The position numbers and the translations under genes were made by a program. From assembly GCA_964396055.1 (NCBI GenBank), contig CAYNDV010000002.1, forward strand, positions 26,747 through 90,746: a stretch of 64,000 bases of DNA. The letters are read 5' to 3'. Below are positions 24,812-33,175 of this stretch, piece after piece. Each line of letters begins with the position of its first letter. The stretch's first letter is position 1. This stretch comes from CAYJPV01 sp964396055 (GTDB lineage: Bacteria; Acidobacteriota; Vicinamibacteria; Vicinamibacterales; JAKQTR01). Under the pieces are notes generated by a model that made no database searches, was not told where the DNA came from, and saw only the letters and a program-made list of their open reading frames with translations.

Positions 24812-25219
24812 TCAGGCGAACGGGTTCTCGACGACGACCCCCTCGTAGTCGCGCCCGGCTGCGAGGTCTTCTGACAGCACCGTGCGGCAACCGATCGCGC
24901 GGGCCGTCTCGATGATGGCCGCGTCCCAGTACGAGAGCCGGCAACGGTGCGCGAGGCGCGCGGCGGCGCGCAGGATGGGCACCGTCGTGTCCTGGACGGG
25001 GAACCGCAGCCAGCTGTCGACGAGCGCGGAGGCCTGTTCGTGCGTCAGCCGGTCTTCGCGGGTGGCGCGTGTCGCCTGGACGTAGAACTCCTGCAGGACC
25101 TGGACGGACAGGGCAAGGTCGGTGGCGTCCAGGAGGCGGCGTGCGGTTTCGGCTTTGGCCCGTTCCTCGGGGTCGGTGCTGAGCGCGTACAGGAGGACGT
25201 TGGTGTCAACGAACCGCAC
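24812..25219 (-). CDS. vapC: PIN-domain ribonuclease toxin (VapC-like), TA pair 3
   Basis: A 135-residue PIN protein starting at GTG (MRFVDTNVLLYAL). PIN acidic residues are in FVDTN, VLQEFYVQ, SYWDAAIIE and SEDLAAG. Its start lies inside the antitoxin gene (14-nt overlap), so the pair is coupled. It differs in sequence from the other two PIN proteins here, with an FVDTN rather than LLLDT N terminus, so the pairs were probably acquired separately. Confidence 0.9.
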   Translation of the reverse strand: MRFVDTNVLLYALSTDPEERAKAETARRLLDATDLALSVQVLQEFYVQATRATREDRLTHEQASALVDSWLRFPVQDTTVPILRAAARLAHRCRLSYWDAAIIETARAIGCRTVLSEDLAAGRDYEGVVVENPFA

Positions 25220-25445
25220 GGTCGTGGACCTCGTCGCGGCTGAGGCGGCGGCCCGCCCGGAAACGTGTCACCGTCGCCAACACCTCGTTCTGGTGCCGCC
25301 GCTGGCGTTCGAAGTCCGTTTCGCCGGCGCCGATGTCCGTCAGGAACTGGCGGACGAGGGCACTGACTGAGGTGTCCAGTTCGGCGGCTCTGATGCGGGC
25401 CCGCCGATAGGCCTCTTCGGACAGTGTTACTGTGATGTTTGGCAC
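25206..25445 (-). CDS. Ribbon-helix-helix (CopG-like) antitoxin, TA pair 3
   Basis: A 79-residue protein starting at GTG. The N-terminal strand MPNITVTLSEEAYRRARIRAAELDTSVSALVRQFL is a typical ribbon-helix-helix DNA-binding fold; the C-terminal 40 residues would bind the toxin. It is a different antitoxin type from the Phd-like proteins of pairs 1 and 2. Confidence 0.85.
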   Translation of the reverse strand: MPNITVTLSEEAYRRARIRAAELDTSVSALVRQFLTDIGAGETDFERQRRHQNEVLATVTRFRAGRRLSRDEVHDRAVR

Positions 25446-25449
25446 ATTT

Positions 25450-25463
25450 TCACAGTATCACAA
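25450..25463 (-). promoter_or_regulatory. Promoter/operator candidate of TA pair 3
   Basis: On the minus strand GATACT (25459-25454) is a -10-like box 8 nt before the GTG start. Two TGTGA direct repeats 8 bp apart overlap it, with a further ACTGTGA inverted copy inside the start of the gene. Such repeats are common operators for ribbon-helix-helix antitoxins; this is inferred. Confidence 0.35.
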
Positions 25464-25508
25464 CACGAGACTCTGGCCAAGCCGTGTCACAGCACCCGCT
25501 CTCTGTCG

Positions 25509-26150
25509 TCACTCCGCGACAAGGTGGCTCGTGTACCCCCGCCGGACCAGCTCCTCCCACGCCGCCCACACGGCGGCCGGGACGATCTGCGGCACCTGGA
25601 AACCCCTCTCCCCATAGATTCGCATCCGTTGCACGTCGCCGACGAGGATGTTGATGACCAGGTCCTTCGGCAGCGCCGGCGTCGGGTAGGCCTCGAAGGG
25701 GATCGGCGGCGATGTGACCTGCACGATCGGTCCCGGCCACTGCCGGGTGAAGGTGGCCAACGCCCGGCGCTCCATGTAGGGCTTCTGCACCAGGATCACC
25801 CGCGACGGGGTGATGCCGCGCCCGGCGAGCAGGGCCCGCGACCGCGTGATGTTCTCTCCCGTGTTCGTGGAGGCGGCCTCGATCAGGATGGCGTCGTCCG
25901 GCACGCCGCGCGCGCGGGCCGCGTCGGCGAACGTCTCGGCTTCGCTCTTGATGAACCGCCCCGCCGTCAGGCGCCCGACGTGGCCCGAGAACAGGATGAC
26001 GGGAGCCAGGCCGCGCAGATAGACGTCCGCGCCGTGTTCGGCCACCCGCACGTCGTTGCTGCCCAGCACCATGATGACGTCCGCCGGCGCCAGGTCGTGG
26101 CGCAGCAGCATGTAGTCCCAGAGGATACGGGCGAGGTCGTCGGTGGTCAC
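25509..26150 (-). CDS. DUF218 (YdcF/SanA-like) family protein
   Basis: A 213-residue protein; the GTG at 26150 starts MTTDDLARILWDYMLLRHDLAPADVIMVLGSNDVRVAEHGADVY. The Rossmann-like DUF218 motifs are MVLGSNDVRVAEHGA, ILFSGHVG, SEAETFADAARARGVP, EAASTNTGENI and VILVQKPYMERRALATF. There is no signal peptide, which makes it YdcF-like rather than SanA-like. YdcF binds S-adenosylmethionine in E. coli, but the family's reaction is unknown. It is transcribed divergently from the PPIase lipoprotein gene. Confidence 0.85.
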   Translation of the reverse strand: MTTDDLARILWDYMLLRHDLAPADVIMVLGSNDVRVAEHGADVYLRGLAPVILFSGHVGRLTAGRFIKSEAETFADAARARGVPDDAILIEAASTNTGENITRSRALLAGRGITPSRVILVQKPYMERRALATFTRQWPGPIVQVTSPPIPFEAYPTPALPKDLVINILVGDVQRMRIYGERGFQVPQIVPAAVWAAWEELVRRGYTSHLVAE

Positions 26151-26192
26151 GTCCCCGCGAGTATAGCGCCCTGTCGCCGGGCGCCCTGAAGG

Positions 26193-26198
26193 TAGAAT
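26193..26198 (+). promoter_or_regulatory. -10-like TAGAAT, possible leaderless promoter
   Basis: TAGAAT ends 6 nt before the ATG of the lipoprotein PPIase gene. The interval GGTGGG is too close to the start to act as a normal ribosome binding site. Confidence 0.4.
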
Positions 26199-26204
26199 GG
26201 TGGG

Positions 26205-27296
26205 ATGATGAACTCCGCCCTGACTCCTCTGCGCGTGTCCCGCCTTGCCCCGTTGTGTGCCCTCGCGGTGTCCGTCCTGGCCGGCGGATGCCAGTCCAAG
26301 CCGGCCGCTCCGCCCGTGTCCGCCGACGCGTGGGCCACGGTCAACGGCCGCGAGATCAAGCGCGACGACGTGGAAAAGGCCTACCGCCGCAACCAGCAGG
26401 CCAACCTGAACGCGTCCGAGGAAGAGGCCGCAGCGGCCAAGCTGGCCATCCTCGACGACCTGATCACGCAGGACCTGATCCTCGCGAAGGCGAAGGACCT
26501 GAAGATCGAGCTGCCCGACACCGAACTCGACGCCGCCTACGTCGAGGCCCGCAAGAACATCCCCGACGAGACCTTCAAACAGGAGCTGGCGAAGCGGAAC
26601 CTGACGCCTGGCGACATGCGGGAGGGCCTGCGCCGAGACATGCTGGTGCAGAAGGTGCTCGAGCGCGAGGTGACGTCGAAGGTGGCGGTGTCCGACCAGG
26701 AAGTCACGGCGTTCTTCGAGGCCAACCGCGCCCAGTTCAACCGCACCGAGGACGCGTACCGCGTGGCCCAGATTGTTATCACGCCGGTCCGCGACGCGCG
26801 TGTCGCCAACCGCACGGGCAACGACGCCGCCACGCCCCAGCAGGCGGCCGAGAAGGTGCGGATGGTGATGGATCGCCTGAAGGGCGGCGCGTCGTTCACC
26901 GACGTGGCCGCGGACTTCTCCGAAGATCCCGAGACGGCGCCGCGCGGCGGCGACCTGGGCTTCGTGCCGGTGTCGGCGCTCCAGCAAGCCCCGCCGCCGC
27001 TGCGTGACGCGGTGCTCAAGGGCACCGTGGGCAACGCGCGGCTCATCAGCGGCAACGGCGCCCACACCATCGTCCTCGTGGTGGCCAAGGACCCGGCCGG
27101 CCAGAAGGACCTCACGACGCCCGGCGTGAAGGAAAGCATCACCGAGGGCCTGCGCGGCCGGCGCGAACAGCTGCTGCGCGCGGCGTTCCTCGGCGCCCTC
27201 CGCAACGACGCGGTCGTGGTGAACGTAATCGCGAAGCGCCTGACCGAGTCCCAGGGCAAGCTTCCCACCCTGGCGCCGTCGGCGCCCGGCAAGTAG
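26205..27296 (+). CDS. SurA/PpiC-type peptidylprolyl isomerase lipoprotein
   Basis: A 363-residue lipoprotein; the signal peptide ends in the lipobox LAGGC with Cys29. A SurA_N-like helical region (about 40-155) has WATVNGREIKRDDVEKAYR. A parvulin/rotamase domain follows (about 170-295; FFEANRAQFNRTEDAYRVAQIVI, GGASFTDVAADFSEDPETAPRGGDLGFVP), with a C-terminal helix after it. It should act in the periplasm as a chaperone/PPIase in outer-membrane protein folding. It is not next to lptD or pdxA, so it is probably one of several SurA/PrsA-like proteins. Confidence 0.9.
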   Translation: MMNSALTPLRVSRLAPLCALAVSVLAGGCQSKPAAPPVSADAWATVNGREIKRDDVEKAYRRNQQANLNASEEEAAAAKLAILDDLITQDLILAKAKDLKIELPDTELDAAYVEARKNIPDETFKQELAKRNLTPGDMREGLRRDMLVQKVLEREVTSKVAVSDQEVTAFFEANRAQFNRTEDAYRVAQIVITPVRDARVANRTGNDAATPQQAAEKVRMVMDRLKGGASFTDVAADFSEDPETAPRGGDLGFVPVSALQQAPPPLRDAVLKGTVGNARLISGNGAHTIVLVVAKDPAGQKDLTTPGVKESITEGLRGRREQLLRAAFLGALRNDAVVVNVIAKRLTESQGKLPTLAPSAPGK

Positions 27297-27313
27297 TCCG
27301 CTCCGTATCCGGC

Positions 27314-27343
27314 GGCGCCAGGGACACGGGCGTCCCTGGCGCC
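27314..27343 (+). terminator. Strong hairpin terminator after the PPIase gene
   Basis: A perfect 12-bp stem (GGCGCCAGGGAC / GTCCCTGGCGCC) with a 6-nt loop, starting 17 nt after the stop codon. No T tract follows. Confidence 0.65.
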
Positions 27344-27501
27344 CGCCGCGTCACCCCTGCCGCCGCTCACTCCACGAACCGATACAGATCGTCCACGAGC
27401 CTGCCCCGGGCGTTAACACCCGCCCGCCAACCGACGTCTTGTCCGGTGTGGGATTTCGCGCCCGGGTTGACCGTCCGTCGCCGATCGGAGAGGCTGACGT
27501 C

Positions 27502-28047
27502 GTGGACGCACGCCAGGACGACGGCTCCGCGCATCGCGACGCCGACGATGTCCGCGCGGCCCGGCAAGGCGACGAGACCGCCTTCGCGGCGCTGTACGCG
27601 CGCTTCGGTCGCATGGTGCACGGCCTGCTGCTCGCCCGCGTGCCCCTGGCCGACGTGGACGATCTCGTCCAGGAGGTCTTCCTGACCGCCCACCAGCGGC
27701 TCGGCGACCTGCGCGATCCCGCCGCCTTCGGAGGCTGGCTCGCGGCCATTGCCCGGCGGCGCGCCATCGACTACCACCGCGCGGCGCGGCCCGCCGTGGC
27801 CATCGGCGACACCGATCCGGCCGGCGTCGACGGCCGCCACCTGGATGCGGCGCTGTCGGTCCTGGCCGCGATCCGCCGCCTGCCCGACGCATACCGCGAG
27901 ACGCTGGTCCTGCGGCTGGTCGAAGGCCTGACGGGGCCGGAGATCGCCGAGCGAACCGGACTGACCCACGGGTCGGTGCGCGTGAACCTGCACCGGGGCA
28001 TGGTGCACCTGCGCGGGATCCTGACCGGCGAACGAGGCCTGCCATGA
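27502..28047 (+). CDS. ECF (sigma-70 family) RNA polymerase sigma factor
   Basis: A 181-residue sigma factor. The GTG at 27502 is preferred over a TTG at 27439, because GGAGAGG lies 8 nt upstream and the length then fits the family. Region 2: FAALYARFGRMVHGLLLARVPLADVDDLVQEVFLTAHQRL and GGWLAAIARRRAIDYHR. Region 4: IRRLPDAYRETLVLRLVEGLTGPEIAERTGLTHGSVRVNLHRG. Its stop overlaps the start of a FecR-like gene (ATGA), so the FecR-like protein is its likely regulator. Confidence 0.9.
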   Translation: MDARQDDGSAHRDADDVRAARQGDETAFAALYARFGRMVHGLLLARVPLADVDDLVQEVFLTAHQRLGDLRDPAAFGGWLAAIARRRAIDYHRAARPAVAIGDTDPAGVDGRHLDAALSVLAAIRRLPDAYRETLVLRLVEGLTGPEIAERTGLTHGSVRVNLHRGMVHLRGILTGERGLP

Positions 28048-29072
28048 ACGACCGGTACCTGTGGGATCGGACCGGCGACGTCGATCCGGACGTGGCCCGG
28101 CTCGAAGAGACGTTGAGGCCCCTGGCCCACGCGGGCCGACCGCTCGACCTGCGCCGGCCGGTGCCCGAGCGCCCCGCGCCGTTGCGGGGCCGGCGGGCGG
28201 CTCGTGCGGGGCTCGCGCTCGCCGCAACACTGGCGCTCGCCGTCGGCGCGTGGTGGCTCCGCAGCAGCGATCCCGGATCGACAACGCCTTCCGCAGACAC
28301 GTGGATGGCCGAACCCGGCACCGCCGCGGCGATCGTCGCCGGCCAACCGCTCGCGTCACCCGCTCCCGTGGCCCCCGGCACAACGATCGAGACTGGCGCC
28401 TCTGGCGGACTCGTGTTGCGCGCCGGCGGGGTAGGCACGATTGCGCTGGGGCCCGGGACGAGCCTGCGCCTGCTGACCGCCGACAGCGGTCGCCACTGGT
28501 TCCGGCTCGAGCGCGGCACGCTCGAGGCCGATATCTCGGCGCCGCCCGGCGTGTTCGCCGTCGGGACCCCCGCAGCGCAGGCCATCGATCTCGGGTGCCG
28601 CTACACACTCGAGGTGGGACCCGATGGATCGGGCTCGCTGCACGTCACGCTGGGGTGGGTGGGTCTCACACGGGGCGGACGCGAATCGCTGGTGCCGGCC
28701 GGGGCGATCTGCGCGATGCGCGCCGGTTCCGGGCCCGGCACGCCGTACTTCGAGGGCGCCTCGCCGGCCTTCGTCACGGCGCTGGCGGCCATCGACGACG
28801 GGGACGCGGCAGCCGATTCCGCCGCGCTGAGCGCGGTGCTGGCCGAGGCCCGCCCCCTCGACGCGATCACGCTGTGGCACCTCCTCGCCCGCCTGCGCCC
28901 CGCCGACGCGTCACGTGTCTACGATCGCCTGGCTCAGCTGACCCCTCCGCCGGCCGTGGCCACGCGGGAGGCGGTGCTCGCGGCCAATCAAGCCGCGCTC
29001 GCGGCCTGGTGGGACGCCATCGGCCTGGGCGACCTGTCAGTCCTGCGGGCGGGCCTGGTCCGCGTGCCGTGA
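28044..29072 (+). CDS. FecR-domain membrane protein, putative regulator of the upstream sigma factor
   Basis: A 342-residue protein. The cytoplasmic N terminus (1-50) includes DRYLWDRTGDVDPDVARLEETLRPL. One membrane helix lies at about residues 54-72 (AARAGLALAATLALAVGAWW). A periplasmic FecR-type beta domain (about 105-230) has GTTIETGASGGLVLRAGGVGTIALGPGTSLRLL and FRLERGTLEADISAPPGVFAVGTP. The C-terminal about 100 residues are Ala-rich and helical, with no recognised domain. The ATGA overlap with the sigma gene supports a sigma/regulator pair. A classical FecR system also has a signalling TonB receptor, which is absent here. Confidence 0.85.
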   Translation: MNDRYLWDRTGDVDPDVARLEETLRPLAHAGRPLDLRRPVPERPAPLRGRRAARAGLALAATLALAVGAWWLRSSDPGSTTPSADTWMAEPGTAAAIVAGQPLASPAPVAPGTTIETGASGGLVLRAGGVGTIALGPGTSLRLLTADSGRHWFRLERGTLEADISAPPGVFAVGTPAAQAIDLGCRYTLEVGPDGSGSLHVTLGWVGLTRGGRESLVPAGAICAMRAGSGPGTPYFEGASPAFVTALAAIDDGDAAADSAALSAVLAEARPLDAITLWHLLARLRPADASRVYDRLAQLTPPPAVATREAVLAANQAALAAWWDAIGLGDLSVLRAGLVRVP

Positions 29073-29074
29073 CG

Positions 29075-29096
29075 GCCGCCGGCTGCCTCCGGCGGC
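29075..29096 (+). terminator. Hairpin after the sigma/FecR operon
   Basis: An 8-bp stem (GCCGCCGG / CCGGCGGC) with a 6-nt loop, 3 nt after the FecR-like stop codon; no T tract. Confidence 0.5.
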
Positions 29097-29186
29097 GGGC
29101 CCGTTAACACCCCTGCCCGGCGGCGCGTCCTTCATCACGAACAGCTCAACACTACCGCGCGCCCCGGCGCGCAACAGGAGGCCGTG

Positions 29187-29837
29187 ATGTCCCCACACGC
29201 CATTCGCCGTTCGTGTGCCGCCGCCCTGGCGCTCGTGATGCTGGCGGTCCCCGCGCTGGCGGGCCCGCCCCTCCTCTGTCACCCGTACGACATCGGCCAG
29301 GCCCGCTCGCTGCCCTGGGACGGTTCGACATCGTGGTTCCACGGCGCGGCCGGCTACGACGTGGGCCGCCTCGTCAGCGACACCGACGCGTTGCTCACCC
29401 CCGACGCCCCGGTCATCGTCCGCATGGAGACCATCCGCCGCGCGGTCATCTACGCCAGCCTGGATCGCCGCGTGGCGTCCGCGCTGGTGGCCCGGTTCGG
29501 CGAACGCGCCCGCAGCGCGTCGGATCCGGCCCAGGCGCTGGCATACCTTGACGCGGCCCTGCTCACCGAGACGCTCCGGCAGATGAGCCGGCTGGCGTCG
29601 CAGTCGAACTTCCGCGACCGGGCGCCCGTGGCCCGTGAAGCGATTGGGGATACCGACGGCCGTGTGCTGCTCGCGAAGGCGCTCGCGGCCCGGCCGGACG
29701 ACCCGTCGTTCCGGTTCGCGGCGGCGTTGATTGAAGCGGACAAGGACAAGCGCGCCTACGAGGAACACGCCCGCAGGGCGCGCGCCGGCGCCGCGCAGGA
29801 CCCGCTGCTGGCGCGCAACCTGAATCACGTGAACTGA
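29187..29837 (+). CDS. Exported hypothetical protein
   Basis: A 216-residue protein I do not assign to a family. AGGAG lies 6 nt before the ATG at 29187; a GTG directly before it is also in frame. There is a signal peptide of about 26 residues (ALALVMLAVPALAG) followed by PPLLCHPYDIGQARSLPW. The rest looks mostly helical and Ala-rich, with segments such as YASLDRRVASALVARFGERAR and EEHARRARAGAAQDPLLARNLNHVN that resemble TPR-like helices. It lies just after the sigma/FecR pair, behind a hairpin, and may be part of the same response. Confidence 0.7.
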   Translation: MSPHAIRRSCAAALALVMLAVPALAGPPLLCHPYDIGQARSLPWDGSTSWFHGAAGYDVGRLVSDTDALLTPDAPVIVRMETIRRAVIYASLDRRVASALVARFGERARSASDPAQALAYLDAALLTETLRQMSRLASQSNFRDRAPVAREAIGDTDGRVLLAKALAARPDDPSFRFAAALIEADKDKRAYEEHARRARAGAAQDPLLARNLNHVN

Positions 29838-29843
29838 GCGCGT

Positions 29844-29932
29844 CCGTCGTGGCGTCCGGCTTCCCTCGACTTCGCTCGGGACAGGTCAGCCGGACGCGAC
29901 ACGGGTGCCGGCTGAAGCCGGCACCCACGAAG
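29844..29932. repeat. REP/BIME-like palindromic element, copy A (with insertion)
   Basis: Two hairpins (arms GCGTCCGGCT/AGCCGGACGC type and GGGTGCCGGCT/AGCCGGCACCC) are framed by an inverted pair CCTTCGTGG / CCACGAAGG, here with one mismatch (CCGTCGTGG). The loop of the first hairpin carries about 23 extra bases (CCCTCGACTTCGCTCGGG and flank) compared with copy B. Confidence 0.75.
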
Positions 29933-29995
29933 ACACCGCGGCCCACGAGAACACCACGGCGCCAAGCCAGGCGTCAGCGGGCGTCGCGGGCGCGT

Positions 29996-30061
29996 CCTTC
30001 GTGGCGTCCGGCTTCAGCCGGACGCGGATCGGGTGCCGGCTGAAGCCGGCACCCACGAAGG
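29996..30061. repeat. REP/BIME-like palindromic element, copy B
   Basis: A clean 66-bp element: outer inverted repeat CCTTCGTGG / CCACGAAGG, hairpin 1 with arms GCGTCCGGCT / AGCCGGACGC around TC, and hairpin 2 with arms GGGTGCCGGCT / AGCCGGCACCC around GA. It overlaps the 3' end of the downstream RND gene on the minus strand and supplies its last codons and stop. Confidence 0.85.
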
Positions 30062-33000
30062 TTCGTGTCCCGCCCCCATCCGCCACACCCGTTTCGCCCA
30101 CAGCGCCACGTCGTCCACCAGCGTGTAGATGTAGGGCAGGATGACCAGCGTCAGAATCGTGGATGTGGTGAGGCCGCCGATGACCGTCCGGGCAAGCGGG
30201 TAATAGTACGCCCCGGCAACGCCGGACGACCCCACGGCCAGTGGCATCAGGCCGAGGATGGCGGTGGCCGCCGTCATCAGGATCGGCCGCAGGCGCTCGC
30301 GCCCGCCCTGGATGATGGCGTCGTGCCGGCTGAGGCCCTCGCGCCGGAGCTGGTTGATGTGGTCGACGAGCACGATGCCGTTCTTCACGACGATGCCCAT
30401 GAGGATGAGCACGCCGATCTGCGACATCAGGCCGAACGGCGTGCCGGTCAGGTAGTCGAACCAGACTGCGCCGAACAGGGCGAAGGGGATGGAGATCAGG
30501 ATGGCGATAGGATGCGCGATCGACTCGAAGAGCGCCGCCATCACCAGGTAGACCAGCGCCAGCGCGAGCACCATGTTGACCAGCATCTGGCGGTTCTGCG
30601 CGTCTTCCTCCTCCATCCGCTGGCCGAACGACCAGGTGTACCCCGCCGGCAGCGCCATGTCGTTCATCGCCTTGCGGATCTGGTCCTGGGCGTCGCTGAA
30701 GTTCTTCCCCTCGTAGGTGCCCCGCACCGTGACCCGCGTGCGGCGGTCTTCGCGCTCGATGGCCTTGGCCCGCCGGACGATGGAAAAGCCCGCGAGCGTG
30801 CCGACGGTCTGGCTGCGGTCGCCTCCCAGCGAGAGGTTCTTCAGGTCGTCGGCCCGCTGCACGTCCTGCTCGCGCAGCGAGAGGACGACGTTCACTTCCT
30901 TGTCCCCGGCGCGGTACTTCCGCAGCCGGGTGCCGCTCAACATGAAGCCGAAGGTCTGGGCCAGGTCGCGCGGCGCGAGGTTGTAGCGCGCGGCCCGCTG
31001 GCGGTCGAGCGACACCTGGACTTCTTCGCGGCCGTCCTCGGCCGACGACTTGACGTCCTGCACGCTGGGAATGGCCGACAGCCGCGCGTCGGCGTCCACC
31101 GACAGGCGCTCGAGCACCCGGATGTCGTCGCCGAACAGGTTGACGGCGAAACTGGTGGATGTGCCGCCCGCCTCGGACTCCTCGTCGTTGAAGCGCAGCC
31201 GGACGCCGGGGATCTCGGGCAGCCACGGCCGCAGCACCTTCCGGAACTCGCGGGCCTCGCGGTCGTTCATGTCCTTGCGCAACAGGGTGATCGTGGTCGC
31301 TGCGTCGTTCTCGCCGTAGTAGGAGTAGACCGACTCGAACCCGATCTCCCGCTCGTGAGCGTACAGCGCCTCCTCCACGCGCGACACCACGCGTTCCGCG
31401 TCCTCCTTGAAGTGGAAGTCCTGGAAATCGTACTGCAGGCGAATCCGGTCGTTGCGCCCGCCGGTGAACATGGCGGTCTCGAGGCCCAGCACGAACGGCG
31501 CCGCGATGCTGGCCAGGATGGCGATCGTCAGCGCGAACGTGACGAAGCGGTGGCGGAACGTCCAGCGGATGGCCGCCACGTACCCCTCGGTCAGCACCTC
31601 GATCCAGCGGGGGTTGTGCCAGGCCCGGCGGCTGAGCATCCGCGACCCCATGAGCGGGATGAGCGTGAGCGACACCAGCAGCGAGCAGAAGATCGTGAGC
31701 GTGATCGCGATGCCCACCTCGCCGAGCCAGACCTGCAGCTCGGTCTTCTCGCCCACGATGAGCGGCAGGAACACGATCGCCGTCGTGGCCGTGGCCGCCA
31801 CGACCGCCATGGCCACGGCAGCCGTGCCCAGCACCGATGCCTGCTTCGCGTCTGGCATCTTCTCGTGGTACCGGAAGATCGACTCCAGCACCACGATCGC
31901 ATCGTCGACGAGCAGGCCCACCCCGAGCATGAGGCCCATCATCGACAGGACGTTCAGGTTCTTGCCGAGGAAGTACAGCACGGTGCAGCTGGCCACGATC
32001 GAGATCGGAATGGCCAGGCTGACGATCAGCGTCGTATCGATGCGCCGCAGGAACAGGTAGAGCACGACGACGGCCAGCAGACCGCCCACGAGGCCCGCCT
32101 CGGTGAGGCCCCGGATGCCCTTGAGGATCTCGTCGGCCTGATCCTGGAAGACGAACAGGCTGATGCCCTTGAGCAGCGGGTCCCGCGGGAGATCGTCCGA
32201 GATGAGGCGGGTCACGGCCGTCGCGACGTCCACCGTGTTCGCGGTCGGCTCCTTGTAGACCATCAGCGCCACCGCGAACTTGCGGTCGAGGTGGCGGCCG
32301 AAGTCGATCTTCGGCTCCTCGTAGGTGATCTGCGCCACGTCGCGGAGCCGGATCGCCTGCCCCGCCGCGGCCGCGCGCCCGGCGCCCGGGGTCCCTGTCT
32401 GCGGTCCCGGCGCCACCGGCACCTCGGCGATCGCGTCGAGGTCGTCGAAGGTGCCGAAGGTCCGCACGTGGAGCACCTGCTGCCCGTCCGACACCTTGCC
32501 GATCGCGACGTTGAGGTTGCTGCCCTGCAGGCGCGTCACCAGGGTCCCGACGTCCAGGCGGTGCGACTTGATCCGGTCGAGCAGCAGCTCGATGCGCACC
32601 TCGCGGGGCTCGACGCCGTTCAGTTCGACGCGGGCCACGCCCGGAATGCGCCGGATCGGGTTGACCACACGTTCCTCGAGCAGGTCGTAGTTGCGCGACA
32701 GGTCGATGCCGGGCGCCGCCACCCGCGCCTCCACGACGGGGATCTGCGCCGTGTTGAACGTCTGGATGTTGACCCGCTCGACGTCCGCCGGCAGGTCCTT
32801 GCGCACCTGGTCGATCTTCTCGCCCACCTTCAGCCGGATCATGTCGATCGACTGGCCCCAGCTGAACTCGAGCTGGATCTGCCCCATGTCGGCGCTGGCC
32901 GTGGACCGCAGCTTCTTCACGCCGGACAGCGTGGCGAGCGCCTCTTCGAGCGGCTTCACCACCTCGCGCTCGACCTGGGTCGGGCTCGAGTTCGGGTACG

Positions 33001-33148
33001 GCACGCTGATCGAGATGAACGGGGCGTCCACCGTCGGCAGGAACGCCAGCGGCAGGCGGGTAATCGCCACGGCTCCGAGGACCACGAGGCTCACGAGGCC
33101 CATGAAGGTCGTGACCGGCCGGTGCACGGAGAGTTCGGCGAGGCGCAT
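30014..33148 (-). CDS. RND-family efflux permease (AcrB/MdtC-like), second of a tandem pair
   Basis: A 1044-residue inner-membrane pump with AGGGAG upstream of the ATG. It has the usual twelve-helix plan with two large periplasmic loops. The N terminus LSVHRPVTTFMGLVSLVVLGAVAITRLP and the proton-relay motif GLLVDDAIVVLE (Asp pair near residue 417) mark the hydrophobe/amphiphile-type RND group. The last about 18 residues (GHEPSWVPASAGTRSASG) are encoded by the REP-like element at 29996-30061, so the natural C terminus has been extended. It is the last gene of a run adaptor - RND - RND; two different RND subunits with one adaptor recall MdtABC, where they form a mixed trimer. No outer-membrane channel gene adjoins. 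Confidence 0.92.
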   Translation of the reverse strand: MRLAELSVHRPVTTFMGLVSLVVLGAVAITRLPLAFLPTVDAPFISISVPYPNSSPTQVEREVVKPLEEALATLSGVKKLRSTASADMGQIQLEFSWGQSIDMIRLKVGEKIDQVRKDLPADVERVNIQTFNTAQIPVVEARVAAPGIDLSRNYDLLEERVVNPIRRIPGVARVELNGVEPREVRIELLLDRIKSHRLDVGTLVTRLQGSNLNVAIGKVSDGQQVLHVRTFGTFDDLDAIAEVPVAPGPQTGTPGAGRAAAAGQAIRLRDVAQITYEEPKIDFGRHLDRKFAVALMVYKEPTANTVDVATAVTRLISDDLPRDPLLKGISLFVFQDQADEILKGIRGLTEAGLVGGLLAVVVLYLFLRRIDTTLIVSLAIPISIVASCTVLYFLGKNLNVLSMMGLMLGVGLLVDDAIVVLESIFRYHEKMPDAKQASVLGTAAVAMAVVAATATTAIVFLPLIVGEKTELQVWLGEVGIAITLTIFCSLLVSLTLIPLMGSRMLSRRAWHNPRWIEVLTEGYVAAIRWTFRHRFVTFALTIAILASIAAPFVLGLETAMFTGGRNDRIRLQYDFQDFHFKEDAERVVSRVEEALYAHEREIGFESVYSYYGENDAATTITLLRKDMNDREAREFRKVLRPWLPEIPGVRLRFNDEESEAGGTSTSFAVNLFGDDIRVLERLSVDADARLSAIPSVQDVKSSAEDGREEVQVSLDRQRAARYNLAPRDLAQTFGFMLSGTRLRKYRAGDKEVNVVLSLREQDVQRADDLKNLSLGGDRSQTVGTLAGFSIVRRAKAIEREDRRTRVTVRGTYEGKNFSDAQDQIRKAMNDMALPAGYTWSFGQRMEEEDAQNRQMLVNMVLALALVYLVMAALFESIAHPIAILISIPFALFGAVWFDYLTGTPFGLMSQIGVLILMGIVVKNGIVLVDHINQLRREGLSRHDAIIQGGRERLRPILMTAATAILGLMPLAVGSSGVAGAYYYPLARTVIGGLTTSTILTLVILPYIYTLVDDVALWAKRVWRMGAGHEPSWVPASAGTRSASG

Positions 33149-33175
33149 GGTCGTGGCTCCCTGGGTCCGGCCGGG

